DNA of 64,000 nt from Heterodera schachtii (GCA_023374025.1 SIJG01000001.1:2975787-3039786), one strand, 5' to 3'; shown: positions 22,092 to 33,711, counted from the first letter of the stretch. Program-made: numbers and translations. The notes: generated by a model from the sequence alone, not told the origin.

Positions 22092-25000
22092 ATGGCTCCG
22101 TCTAATCGCTCATCTTCTTCCTCTCCTATTTCCCTTTCCTCTTTTTCCTTTTTGTCTTCCCCTTTTCCTTTTTCCTCTTCCTTTTGCTCTTTTCTCTCCT
22201 CTTCCTTTTTCTTATTTCCCTGCTTTTCCCTCCTTTCGCCTCTCTCTTCCCATCATTTCTTTTTGTCCTCCTCCATTACACTTTGTCTTCTTCTTCCTCT
22301 TCTGCTCCTTTCTCTCCTCGTCCCTCCCTCTTCCTCGTCCCCCTCTTTTTTCCCCTCTTCCTCTTCTTCCTCCTCCTCTTTTTTTGTTCCACCGCCTTCC
22401 GCCGAGTTGGACATTCCGCCGATTGGTCAAAGCGACGATCGCTTCAACAACAATTGCAACATTTGGCGCTTAAATGGGACCGGTCCTTCCCTTTTTTCAC
22501 TTCTCAAATCTTTGGATTTGACTTAATTTCTAAGATTTGGAAAAGCTGACGGACGCGCAATTGTCGGACTATGAGAATTGCCTTTGGGAGTTTTTAAATG
22601 AACGCGAACGAAGCCAAACGGTGCACCCGACGCACCCTTTCATCACACCGCCATTGGTCGGTGAAGAAATGCATCGAATTGAAGCGAAAAACACAAATTA
22701 ATTGTTCAAGGAATATCCATTAAAAATTGTTGTGGAGCATTTGGTGGTCGAACAAGTGGATACGGTAAGAGAGCATCAACAAACGGTGGGGAGGGCATAT
22801 GGTAGCCGATGATTTTTCATTGGTGCAGGGGAACACGACGGTAACAACGGGGAGACATACGGTATAAAGTGTTTAACAAAAGGTTCCAAAGGGGAAAGGC
22901 ATACGGTAGGAAGTACTGGCAATGGCATAATCCGATTATAATGGCAACAGAAAAGCATTTTCCCATTCGTTTGCTCAGCTGTCGAAGGGGTCCACCGAAT
23001 TCAACGTGTTCGGGCACATGCTCATCGTCAGTTCTCCTTTCATTGCTTCTCCTCCGTTGCCCAATTTCGGTCGGTGTCCCTTAAGTCGTGGAATGACTCG
23101 CGGTTGGGTTGGGACACCAAAGAATGGCATTTGGACGAGTTGGAGCTGAAGGACACGCAGACGCAGGAAGTGTGGACGCCCAGTTTCACAGATGAGACGT
23201 AAATTGGCACTTTAAGAAAAACCATGCAAAAACTGCGAATTTGAATTCATTTTCAGTAATTGCGGTGCGATGGACGGATGTTTGTCCAAGGTAAAGCGAA
23301 TAAAATTGACAAACGGAAAAGGCGGTGCGCTCCTTTTGAGGTGGGCGATTTGATGCTGACTCCGTCCGGACGCGTGACGGCACGGCTCGTCTTCCGTTAT
23401 CCGTCCTTTTGCCGAATCGATTATCGCAGGCATTTCATATAAAATATAATACTCAATTAGACTAATCTCAGAATTTCTTCCATTGCTTAACCCGCTTTTT
23501 CTTTCCCCATTTTCCCTCTGTTTCGTTCTCTTTTTCGGCTTTTCCTTTTCACCGCTCCTTTTTCTTTTCTCAGTTACCCCGAGGAGCGCAACGACTGCTG
23601 TTTGTACATCAGTGCAGCGGACATTGGCAGGACGGTGAAGTTCGTCGTGCAGGTGGACCAGCGGAGGGCGCTTCTGTCCTCCAAGTCGGTGCCGGTCAGC
23701 CGAGTGGCGCAGGGACTGTCCGCCATTGTGGTCACAAATATGGAGACCTCCGTTTGGGCTGTGCAGGTGGCCAATGCCAAATTGGCAAAGTTGGCGAATT
23801 GCGCCTCCAAATTCAGCGCCAATCGTTGGAAAGCATTCGCATCGAAGGCAATCGTGGCGAACATTTGCAGCTGTGCGTGCAGGCAAAGAAGGAAATGAGC
23901 ACTTTGCGAATTGCGCTGCGTATCCCCGTCACAATTGCCACTTTGTGAGTGAATGGAGTGTTGGCATTGGCACCGTTTTGGCATTGGCAAATTCCAAATT
24001 CGACGGATGCCCCCCCCCTCCCACTTTTGCTTGTCAATGTTTCCCCTGCTGCTGCTTTAGGCTTATGTTGGTCTCTCCGCTGTTCGGCGATTTGCGTACC
24101 CAGGCCCTGGTCAAACTGTTGACCCTCCTCCTGCAGACCATCTGCTTTTTGTTCCTCTGCTCAATCGCACCCGCCAATGGCTTCGGGGGGTCAAAGCCCA
24201 AACTCTGTGAGTGGGGCCCATTCATTGGCAATTTGCCATTCCTACGGTTTGCCCCCCCCCCAATATTTGTTTTCATTTTCCCCAATTGCCCCTCCCCCTC
24301 AGACACCTTCTATGAGTTCATGTTCTCGATGACTTTTCTGAGCATTTTGATCACTACCGTTTGTTTGGCATTGTGCCGAATGAAACGGACAGTGCCGGCA
24401 TCGCACGGACTTTTTTTGGCGGCAAAAGTAAGCGAATTTGGGGGGGGGGAGCAATATAAGAAGTGGACTATTACTTCAGATGCTCAACCATTTCCTTTGC
24501 TGCGTTGAGCCCGACCCATCAACAAATTATCAGCGTCAATTTGGCAAGCGAATGTTTTTGAATAATTAAAATTTAAAAATGGAGACAATTACACTGTGTT
24601 TCATTAGAATAGGGACACCCTATTTTTTGAGAGTTTGACCACTTCCCATGAACCGATCGATTTGAAATTTTAACTGTACGTAGCAATTCTTAAAATATTA
24701 AGATTCTAAAAGAGAGAAGACGAAATGACGACGGAAAAAAGATTTACGAATTTTTTTCCAAAATTGGGGTGTTCCATTAGAATAGGGACACTTTTTTCAG
24801 AAGGCTGTAACTTTTTGAGTTGAGCATTAAAAAATCTGAAAATATTTATTTAAGCTTAGTTTTTTGTACTGATCAAAAAAATCATTTGCAACAAATTGAT
24901 CAGATCACTCCTTTATGGTGATCTAAAAATCATAAAATGGCTTGAAACTGGGGAAATTTTAGAAAAAAAATCTTAGGGGGCTGGAAAAATTTTTTCGTGA

Positions 25001-26153
25001 AAAACCATTATACCCATCTAAAAGAGAATAAAATTCTCTACAAATGGCTTTTGGATGATGTCTCTACGCCGCGTCTCCGCTGAGCTGCGTTTGGTTAAAT
25101 ATCGACTACCCAAAAAAAGACTAATTTTAAGCCATTTTCCCTTACTTTTTGCGACATTCTTATTTAGCCAAACGCTCCTCAGCAGAGATGCATCGCAGAG
25201 CCACCAACCAAAGTCCATTTTGTAGAGAATTTTGTGCTCTTTCTGTTCGTCTTATTCATCTTCTACGGAAAATTTTTCCCAACCCCCTAGAAATTTTTTT
25301 TAGAATTTACTCAGATTTTCGCATTTTTTCATCCGAAAAAATTTTGTGTTTAATGACTTTTTTCTGGCATAAAGTGAATAGAAAATGCTTATAGGATGTC
25401 TCTACGTTATCTTAGTGTTGATTGCTGTTAGTTTGATTCAGTTGGACAAATCAGAGGCGATTTAAGCCTTTTGGCACTTAATTTCTCCTGAGAACTTAGA
25501 AAATTCAACATAACTCTCTCTAAAAGACATATTTCTGTCCGCAAAATAAACAGAAATGTGAAAAAAGCTTTGTTCTTTATTATTTAGCTTGCTTTATCAG
25601 TTTCTTTTTGGTAGTTGTTGAGGTTTTTCTCAGTTTTCCAAAGTGTCCCTATTCTAATGGAACACCCCAATTTTGGAAAAAAATTCGTAAATCTTTTTTC
25701 CGTCGTCATTTCGTCTTCTCTCTTTTAGAATCTTAATATTTTAAGAATTGCTACGTACAGTTAAAATTTCAAATCGATCGGTTCATGGGAAATGGTCAAA
25801 CTCCCAAAAAATAGGGTGTCCCTATTCTAATGAAACACAGTGTAGGGAAAGCTGGGACAGGACTAAAAAGAACCAATTCAATTTGCTTAAAAATTCAGAC
25901 GATGGCTTCGATTCGGTCAGCGCCCGCGGGGGAATTCCGCAGGCGCCGAATAGCGGCCCGGCACTTCAAAATGAGTAAGTTAAACGGACAGAAAAAGGCA
26001 TGACGAGACAGCAACACATCCATACCCCCCCCCCCCCCTCTTCCCTTCAGTTACTCCACAGAATGGCGCCACATTTACATCGCGGCAAATAACCTTTTCT
26101 CCGGGATTTGCTTCTCTCTGTTTTGTTTCGTCACGATTTTCGAAATTATGTGA
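22092..26153 (+). CDS. Orphan Cys-loop ligand-gated ion channel subunit
   Basis: Exon 1 (22092-22482) starts MAPSNRSSSSS and has a hydrophobic ITLCLLLPLLLLSLLV, perhaps an internal signal. It joins in phase to 22535 onward (DLEKLTDAQLSDYENCLWEF). Extracellular blocks: PLKIVVEHLVVEQVD, STEFNVFGHMLI, WNDSRLGWDTKEWHLDE, EVWTPSFTDET. The Cys-loop is CRIDYRSYPEERNDC, exactly 13 residues between cysteines, but without the usual FPFD. TM1: STLRIALRIPVTIATLLMLV; TM2 segment: QALVKLLTLLLQTICFLFL; TM3: FMFSMTFLSILITTVCLAL; TM4: YIAANNLFSGICFSLFCFV then TIFEIM and stop. Introns of about 49 nt split METSVWAVQ from RQSLESIR. The TM3-TM4 loop exon (25846-25971) is separated from TM3 by a transposon-filled intron. 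Related nematode channels include orphan acetylcholine-receptor-like subunits; the ligand cannot be told from sequence. Confidence 0.87.
24592..25842. mobile_element. Tc1/mariner-type non-autonomous element, about 207-bp TIRs, TA duplication
   Basis: The left end CACTGTGTTTCATTAGAAT is repeated inverted at 25824-25842. Near-perfect inverted identity continues for about 207 bp (left arm to about 24797, right arm from about 25636). TA flanks both sides (24590-24591 and 25843-25844). The inner arm borders also carry GGTGTTCCATTAGAATAGGG-type copies of the end motif. No transposase-length frame exists inside. A second inverted pair (about 24880-25045 against 25215-25310) is nested in the centre. 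The element fills the channel's TM3-TM4 intron (24554-25845). Confidence 0.88.
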
Positions 26154-26515
26154 CCCAAAAAGGAACACGAAAAAGGACAAATATAATACAATTATTGGAA
26201 TTTTGTTGTTTATTTAATTCGTTAAAAACATCAAAAACAAAAAATGCATCAAATCGATTAAAAACCTGCGTTTCCGAGAGAATGTGAAATTAGGGAACAA
26301 TTAAATTGAAAACAAAAAAAGTTTAAAAGCAAAGTTTGATAATGAGAGAGAGAGAGAGCGGTAAAAAAGGCATATGAAGTTGAACAAAACTGAGAAAATT
26401 AACAACAAATTAAGATTATGGCGAAATATGAAATGGAGAGAAAGATAATCTTATTAAAATAAAAATGTAATTGTATAAATTAGAGCGTGCCAATTTCGCT
26501 TTGCTTTGCCTTTCC
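26154..26515. other. Convergent intergenic gap (channel end, Argonaute end)
   Basis: AT-rich, with AATAAA-like words on both strands (for example AATAAAAATG near 26458, TTTATT near 26207) and a GA dinucleotide run at 26345-26358. It fits two 3' UTRs facing each other. No gene is seen. Confidence 0.5.
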
Positions 26516-29500
26516 CTAGGCGTTCACGCGTTGGTCGCGCAGTTGCGTGTGCGCGTAGCAAAGTCGTTCAGAGATGGCCTGGTAGTCGAGCTGTCCGTCA
26601 TCCCTTCGTTCTTGGATGGTCTCGCGACTTAAAGGATCCATCAAAATGGACACATTAATGACCACAGAAGGGCACTCACTTCACTTTGTAAATGTCTCGG
26701 CCACGTTTGGCGTACATCAGAGCGATGTAAACCTAAAAATTTTAAAGTTTTACCAAACAAAATGCATTAAATTCGTGGAAAATACTGGAGCTGGCAAAGA
26801 AGTGGGCGTATTGATGATCTTGTGACAATAGGCAAGCGAATTGCACATCTGAAAATGGAAACAATGTGTACTTTTTACATTAAAATGCGTTGAATTCTCT
26901 CCCCCCCCCCCCGGGGGGGCTTCCCCCCCCCCCCCCGGGGGGCTGGCTTATTTGCCTGTTGAATATGGTCCATGGGCATATGCGACTCGTCAATGAGCAC
27001 AGAATAGCGAGGAGTTCGAGTGGTTCCCTGTGATAAATGGCCAATATTTTGAACGTTAAACTTTCTATTGTTAGCACCTGAACAGCCGCGTGCGTGGCCA
27101 AATAAAATTCGCTGTGTTCCGGATGAGTCACCTGCACAAAACATAAAACATTGCGACGAAATGCCTGGTAAACGTACTTGGGTGTCAACAACGGTGCCGG
27201 GTTTAATGTTCCAATTGGGGCCTTTCATTCCAGGCAAATACACTGCCGCTTTGGCCGATTCGGGAATCTAAAATAGCAGAAAGGGGATTAAAATGAAACA
27301 AAATAAAGGGACGGAATGTGTCCCGTATGTATTTATTCCCCTTTCCCCGGAACCTCCTCAAAAAGACGAATGTTGTGCGTCTTCTGCGACACCAACACAG
27401 TCAGTTTGCAGTCATGCGCACCGCACCTGCAAAAGGGAGAGTAAAGTGATGCGCACCTTTACAACACCAAAACAAAGCAAAGGAAGGCGACTGATTGTGA
27501 ATGACTCACTCTTTGAGCGCGTGTTTGATCAGTGGGATTTCGTACTGCAGTGACATTCCGAATTGGCCTTCGGAAGTGCCGTTTCTGAACATGACCAGCC
27601 GCTTCGGCAAGTCCTCGCGGTGCTCGGCGTATCGCGTGATGCATTGCGAAGCGATGGCCGCCAACGTGGAAAACTTTTCGTCCCTGCGGGGCTCGTCGAA
27701 AACGTAGTCGCCGACGAAATCGAAGGGGTTCTTTTTCATGTTGGCCGCGTACTTAAAGCGGAAAGTGAGTACCAATCATGGAGTAGCCCATGAAGATTGA
27801 TCGGTTACACCACCTCCCCCCCCCCCCTTTAATTTCTAAACTCACTCCAATCACTGAAGGGTCCCTCGGAGTGGCACCGCGTGCCCTTTCGTAACTTCCC
27901 ATGGCGCCGGGGTGCGACACGCCAAGGCCAATGAACAGAGTGCCCTCCTCAAGCATTCGTTGCACACTAAAAGCATGCAATTTATTATTAGGAACGAAAA
28001 TTAATTGATTGTTCCATGCGACAAAGCGTTTCTTACTCAGGATTTGTGACACGGACCTAAAGGACAAAATATCATTGATTCCTCCAATTTCGTAAAGCCT
28101 TACCGAATAATTAATGCCGCCCAATTTTTCATTCGATTTGGCCACAATATTCTCAACCGTTTCGGGTTTTCCTCTGCGCGAAATTTCACAGGCATTCGAA
28201 AGTTTGAGGTCCTGTGTGACAATTTCGTACTTCTGTTCGCATGCTTTTATGACTTCTAAAAGTGGAATTGCTTTTACAAAGTTTAATTTTCAAAAAGTTT
28301 ACCATGGAGAGCTTTGACCGCGTCGCTGGTGATGAAAAAGACGAAGTTGCAATGGTACCGTTTGCACTCCACGATTGTGTTTTCCACCTTTAAATATTCC
28401 GATCACAACGATGTGCCCATTTTTGAGCACTTACATCGCCCGGGGTCGCGTCAATCATTTGTTGGTCGGCAGGGTTAGAGATGGTCATGCCATGCTTACG
28501 GCACATTTGCAGATAACACGCGACGAAATTACTTTAGAAAGGGGAAAATGGTAAAATGATGGAGAAAAAAGGAGATGATTGATCGGAATGGGAAGTGATC
28601 ATCAGCAATAGTAATCAGATAACCCCTATTTGTAAGCATACATGAAAAAGGGGGGGGGGGGGTCGACCCCCCCCCCCCCCATTTCGCCCGCAAAGGGCCC
28701 AAAATGTCGGACCATTTCGCATCGAGGGGGGGCCGGTGTAAAAGAGGTGGGGGGGGGGGGGGGGGGTCGCCGGCGAAGGGAAAAAAAGGCAAATTTCTAG
28801 ATGGAGAAAAAAGGAGATGATTGATCGGAATGGGAAGTGATCATCAGCAATAGTAATCAGATAACCCCTATTTGTAAGCATACATGAAAAAGGGGGGGGG
28901 GGGGGTCGACCCCCCCCCCCCATTTCGCCCGCAAAGGGCCCAAAATGTCGGACCATTTCGCATCGAGGGGGGGCCGGTGTAAAAGAGGTGGGGGGGGGGG
29001 GGTCGCCGGCGAAGGGAAAAAAAGGCAAATTTCTAAAAAAAATTTTAGACAAAATCTGCTAACAATTAGCATTAAAATTACAAAAAAAAAATTCGGCGGC
29101 GCCTATCGGCGCCGCCGACCCCCCTGTCCACCTAAAAGTTTTTAAAAAAACCGCGCCGCAAAAAAAGAACGTTTTTTAAAAACAAAAAGTCGTCGACTTG
29201 CTAAAAAAATCGGAAATTTTGGCAGTTTTTGGTGAAAATCTGTTAACAAAGCATACCCAAAATTTAAAAAATTTTCCCCGGCGGCGCCTATCGGCACCGC
29301 CGGCTCCCCTGTTCCCGAAATTTTTTTGGAAAAGCGCGCCGAAAAAAAAACGGTTTTTGAAAAAAAAAGGTCGTCAAATTACATGGCTGGACCATTTCGC
29401 AAAATTGGCCGCTGACCCCCCCTCCCAGACCATTTCGCAAACATTTTGGTTGACCCCCCCCCCCCCCTTTTTCATGTATGTTTGTAAGTGACAATTCTAC

Positions 29501-32252
29501 TTCAACAAAAGGCACTCACTCCATGTCGGTAGACGAGAAATTGTATTTTTCGTCACGCGAACCGCCGGAAATCAAATAAATCTGGCGATTGCTCCAATTA
29601 AAATAAATTTGTTTGATTTGTGACATACCGCCCACGTTTTCACTTCGGCGGGCAACAAGAAGAAATTGTTCATGTTCCATTTGGCATCGTCGCGGTCGGC
29701 CCTCACCTCCTTGTCTAAATAAACGACGAGGGGCAACGGCAAACGACGCGCGTCGACAGTCAGTGGCTTCTCAGTTACTGGAGGAAAAGCATTAATTACT
29801 AGTAATATAAGCAAAATTGCAGTGAAAAAGGTCACTTGAGATGCATGCCGACTTCAAATATTCACTCCCATGCAAATTCAACGCGTCGACGCTGCACCTA
29901 AAGGACGACAGAAATTGTGCATTTTGTTGGGACGACGCTGACAAAAACCTTGCGTGTACAACACTTACTCAATTTGGCGCTTCAATCGTTCCGGTGGCAC
30001 TGCGGAAGCCTAAAAGGGGTAAAGGGGTTTTGTTTGTTGGAAAAGCCAACCGTTCGCTCGTCACTCACTTTGATCATATCGGCGACTTCGCGCTGGCTGA
30101 GCTGATTGAGTTGGGCTCGCTGATTGTCGCGAAGACAGCACAGTTCCATCGGGTAATAATTCGTCTGTCCTTTTTCCAAAGCGGTAGCCAACGGAGCATT
30201 TGGGAATCTATGAACGAAATGTTTGGGGAAGTGCATTTAAAAAGAATTCTTCATCCAAATGACTCGAGTTCGTATTCGTATTTGCGCTTGAAATATTCCG
30301 AAACCGCCACTTTCTCTCCCTGCACGTCGATTATGTGATTTGATGCGGTTGCCGTCGACACTCCGCTGAGTCGGACATCGCGAGTACGGCCCTTTGGGTA
30401 ATTCACATTGACATGCAGTCCTGAACAACATCACTTGGGTCATTCATTCATTCAGTCTTGGGTTCATTCAACTTTCGAACACCCACCTTTGAGTTGGGCG
30501 TTCAAACTGCCAATCAAATTGGGCCTGACTTGGCCGTCCCCTTTGATGTTATTGGGGCCAACAATTGAAGAAACTTTATCAAGCAAAGTGCCGTCTATGT
30601 TGTGGAACGGAGTCTAAACGAATTCAAAAATTATAACGAGTCTTGAATCAGAAATTGGGCTGACTTTTTTACTCTCGACAATCAGTCCGACTTTTTTATT
30701 TCCGCGCCCCCGTGGCCCCTGCAAATGAAAATGAATGGTCACTCAATTTTTGGCCATAGATTGCACCAACCTCCACGTAGCGAATGCTTTTGTGAATTCC
30801 AATTGCCAAATATTTGTTGTGCTGACTCAACACGGGCCCATCCTCAGCCACAAAGCCGTGATTGGACGCGTTGATTAGGTAAGTGTTACCCCCGCCAATG
30901 ATCACGTGCTCCTCTCTATGATTACAGTTGGAATTTCAAATGGGAAAGAATTGGAAAAAAGGGTACGGCGTTTGGAGAGGGTGCTGAGAAGTGGCCAACT
31001 CCAAAAAGGACGAAAGACTGTGCTAAAAGAAGCAAAAGTCTTAAAGGAGAGGCGAGTTTTGGTCACTGACGTCCTGCTGGGTCATGTCATTGGTCAGTCT
31101 CGACAGGTCGGCCAATTCGACCACTTTGTTCACCTTTCTGACCAGCATCTAAACAATTGTAAGGCAATGACAGCAAAACTTGAAAAAGTCAATTCCAAAC
31201 AAACTTTTCAATTTGTAAGAAAATGGGGGATGAACTCAATGGGTTTCAGCAAGTGGTGGCTATTTGCTGACCTGCACTTTGAAGAACTTGTTCAGCTGTT
31301 CGACTTCGCTGCAGTATTGGCGGTCGAGGACGAACACGCGTTCCTTCTCATGCCCCGGCCCAAAGTCCAACTCGCGTAGCGTGTACAAACTAAATTTTAT
31401 TCTTTTGTTTTGCCAGGAAAAATTAATGCCAAAAAACCAAATGCACTCACATGCACTGGAGGTCGTAGTACAGAGCAAAACGATTGTCCCCGAACACATC
31501 GTTGTGCCGGTCAAAGAAATGGTCGAAGGCAACGCGACAGAAATCGCGACGGTCGACGACAACGCAACTTGAAAAGTGCCAAGATGTCAAAGGCGGACTG
31601 ACCCGCCAAGTGCTCACTCTTCCTTCGTCCGTTTGGTGAATTCCACCGCCCGTTCCTTTGGCTTTCCTTTCCCAACTTTGGCCGAGGCTGAAATTGTCAC
31701 ATCGTAACGGTACACCGTCCTGGAAAATGATTTCGCTATAAGAGAATGTCCAGGAATGAACCGAACTCACTTTGGTTCCATTTTCACACCGTAAATGTTG
31801 GTCACTATTTTGCATCGCTGGCCCTCGTGTCCGGGTTCGACCAGTGACTCCAAGCGTGGGTCGCCAACTTCAATCTGTCAGTGTTTGCGTTTCTGGTCAG
31901 TTTTCTGATTTGCCCTCCTCCCAACTCACCCCGAGGTGCTCAAATTCCTTCTTTATGTCCTCCAACAATTGAGTTTTGCGGCGCTTTTCCACTGCCGATG
32001 AACTCGTTGTCGGTGATCTAATGTATATTTTTATTGTTTATTGTTAGACATTTCATTTTTTCTGTCTAACCCTCCGCGCCTCGAACCGCCGCGACCTCCG
32101 CCCCTCCGTCCTCCACGCCCTCTGCCGCGTCCTCGCCCACCACCTCTGCCACCACCTCCTCTTCCACCACCTCCTCTTCCACGGCTTGTCTGTACTGGCC
32201 CGTCTCCTCGCTGTCCAAGCGGTATCATATTAGCACCAGTCCCAGCACTCAT
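26516..32252 (-). CDS. WAGO-type Argonaute with RG-rich N terminus; slicer residues lost
   Basis: Small-RNA effector. It starts at 32252 (MSAGTGANMIPLGQ) with an RG/RGG-rich tail (about 32200-32070), then N, PAZ and MID parts with blocks such as YGVKMEPKTVYRYDVTIS (about 31790-31720), DRRDFCRVAFDHFFDRHND and GDNRFALYYDLQCM. MID/PIWI: KALHGS, YEIVTQDLKLSNACEISRR, NEKLGGINYSV, FIGLGVSHPGAMGSYERA, MFRNGTSEGQFGMSLQYEI, HPEHSEFYLATHAAVQGTTR, PRYSVLIDESHMPMDHIQQ, YIALMYAKRGRDIY and the end CYAHTQLRDQRVNA (stop 26516-26518). The first catalytic Asp (usual ADVTHP-like motif) is Gly in LGVSHP, and the second (RDG) is Asn in FRNG. That places it with slicer-dead WAGO proteins that bind secondary small RNAs (family knowledge). 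RG-rich N termini are also found in CSR-1, but CSR-1 keeps its catalytic residues. Introns hold repeat DNA at 26895-26945 and 28558-29488. Confidence 0.9.
28558..29035. repeat. Tandem duplication, unit about 243 bp, in an Argonaute intron
   Basis: 28558-28800 and 28801-29035 are near-identical: both start atggagaaaaaaggagatga, pass through tttgtaagcatacatgaaaa and end ggcaaatttct. They differ mainly in G-run lengths (18 against 12 G near the end). The unit includes the flank plus left part of the element at 28637, so the duplication followed the insertion. Confidence 0.9.
28637..29480. mobile_element. G/C-tract element with CATACATG ends and 8-bp duplication TTTGTAAG
   Basis: The left end CATACATGAAAAAGGGGG (28637) and right end CCCCCTTTTTCATGTATG (to 29480) are inverted copies. 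TTTGTAAG flanks both (28629-28636 and 29481-29488). Inside lie two degenerate blocks reading aaaatctgctaaca / aaaatctgttaaca and ggcggcgcctatcggc. No transposase frame is seen. It was enlarged by the tandem duplication described separately. Confidence 0.8.
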
Positions 32253-33119
32253 TTTTTGTTTTCTTAAATGCAAAAATGGTAGTTTAAATACAGTAGCTTA
32301 TTATTTTAGAACTGAATGGTATTTGCAAGTTCCCTTATCCCACTCCCACACACAGACAACTTTTTACCCGCGTATTTTTTAAATAAATATGGTTTAAAGA
32401 ACACAATACTTTGAGAGATGAATTGAATAATAACTTTAAGAGATGAAATGAATAAAGATGGGTGGGTGGAAAGGGGGAGGGAAGGGAAGGGAAGGGAAGG
32501 GAGGAATAGGTGGGGGTTTTTTCCTCTTCCCAGGGGGAAGGGAGCGAAAGAAAGGGCTGTTGGGTTGGGCTCTACCCGTTTGCACATTCTTTCTCTGTGT
32601 ATGCAAATGTTATTTGATTTTTCTTTTTTCTTCGCGTTCGATTTTTCTTTCATTCTTTCCTTCAGGCAAAAAAAGGGATCGCTTCCTTTTTGCTTTTTCT
32701 TTATATCACATTGAATGAGGCGGTCAGAGGCCAAAGGCCGCCCATAGACAGAAGACTGACTGTCAGCACCATAAGCCAGAATGTTATTTCACTCACAAGG
32801 GAACATATCGAACTGTGAGTCGGAAAATGCATATAAACGATATACCATTGGATAGAGCAGGATCGATTTCTAGTGTGTATTTTTAATTTTAGCGTTGCAT
32901 TTTGCCTCCTTCAAAAGTTATAGGGCCTCAAAAATCGAAATTTAGTGCTTGAGGGCTCATTTTCAACATTTTTCACTTTATATCGGTTTTTCTCCACTTC
33001 ACAATGACAGATTATATTTATTTTAAACAAAGAAATAATTTTAATGAATTTTTCATATTTAAAAATGTACTTTTTAAATCTTTAATTCGTTAAAAAATTA
33101 ATCAAATTTATTTATTTTT

Positions 33120-33180
33120 CATTGGATTCGAACCCGGACCCCCAAAATTAGGAATTAAACCAACTGAGCCACCAATTTTC
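33120..33180 (-). other. tRNA-derived sequence (degenerate), centre of the outer element
   Basis: On the minus strand the text TGGCTCAGTTGG is a perfect A box, and GGTTCGAATCC, 33 nt further on, is a perfect B box. The acceptor and T-stem bases do not pair, so this is not a working tRNA. It looks like a tRNA-derived SINE head or a captured tRNA with intact RNA polymerase III promoter boxes. Confidence 0.6.
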
Positions 33181-33304
33181 AGTGAAAACACAGCCAAAAT
33201 TTCCATTTTTGAGGTCCTATAACTTTTGAAACAGGCAAAATGCACCGCTAAAATTAAAAATTCACACTAGAAGTCGCCCCTTCTCTATCGAATGGTATAT
33301 AATA

Positions 33305-33711
33305 CGGACGACACCCAACTCGTACTAGGCCAACTCGTACTGCCCCAACTCGTACTGTTTTTCGACAAAAAAATGGTCATAACTTTTGTCAAAGTCGACC
33401 AAATTAAATATTCTTGGTACCATTCGGTAGCCCTTAATGTTCTCTATCTAACCACCAAGTTTCAAAAAATTGGATCAAGTTTGAAAAAAGTTATGGACGA
33501 AAAAATTTTTTTTTACGATTTTTGGCCATAACTTTTTTGAAAAGCAATAAAATTTTCTTGTATTTTGCAGATAGATGAACATTAAGGGCTATCGAATGGT
33601 ACCAAGAATGTTTAATTTAGTCGACTTTGACAAAAGTTATGACCATTTTTTTGTCGAAAAACAGTACGAGTTGGGGCAGTACGAGTTGGCCTAGTACGAG
33701 TTGGGTTTTTA
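33305..33711. mobile_element. Inner foldback element with triple CAACTCGTACT motif
   Basis: The arms are inverted copies starting ACCCAACTCGTACTAGGCC (33313) and ending GGCCTAGTACGAGTTGGGT (33706). Each arm holds three CAACTCGTACT copies, then TTTTTCGACAAAAAAATGG, TCATAACTTTTGTCAAAGTC and further paired bases. ATATAATAC occurs just before (about 33296-33304) and just after (about 33714-33722), so an 8-9 bp target duplication is likely. The whole could fold into one hairpin of about 190 bp per arm. Confidence 0.75.

Noticed and set aside
26890..26945. C13-G7-C15-G6 block as a possible regulatory G-quadruplex
   Set aside because: It sits in an Argonaute intron and fits the worn G/C-tract repeat family; nothing ties it to regulation, and run lengths may be sequencing-unstable.
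28529..29491. Pro-rich frames repeated at 28.6 and 28.9 kb
   Set aside because: Products of the G/C-run element and its tandem duplication, not genes.
32460..32734. Plus and minus frames around a GGGAA repeat
   Set aside because: Low-complexity purine tract upstream of the Argonaute start; no splice or family evidence.
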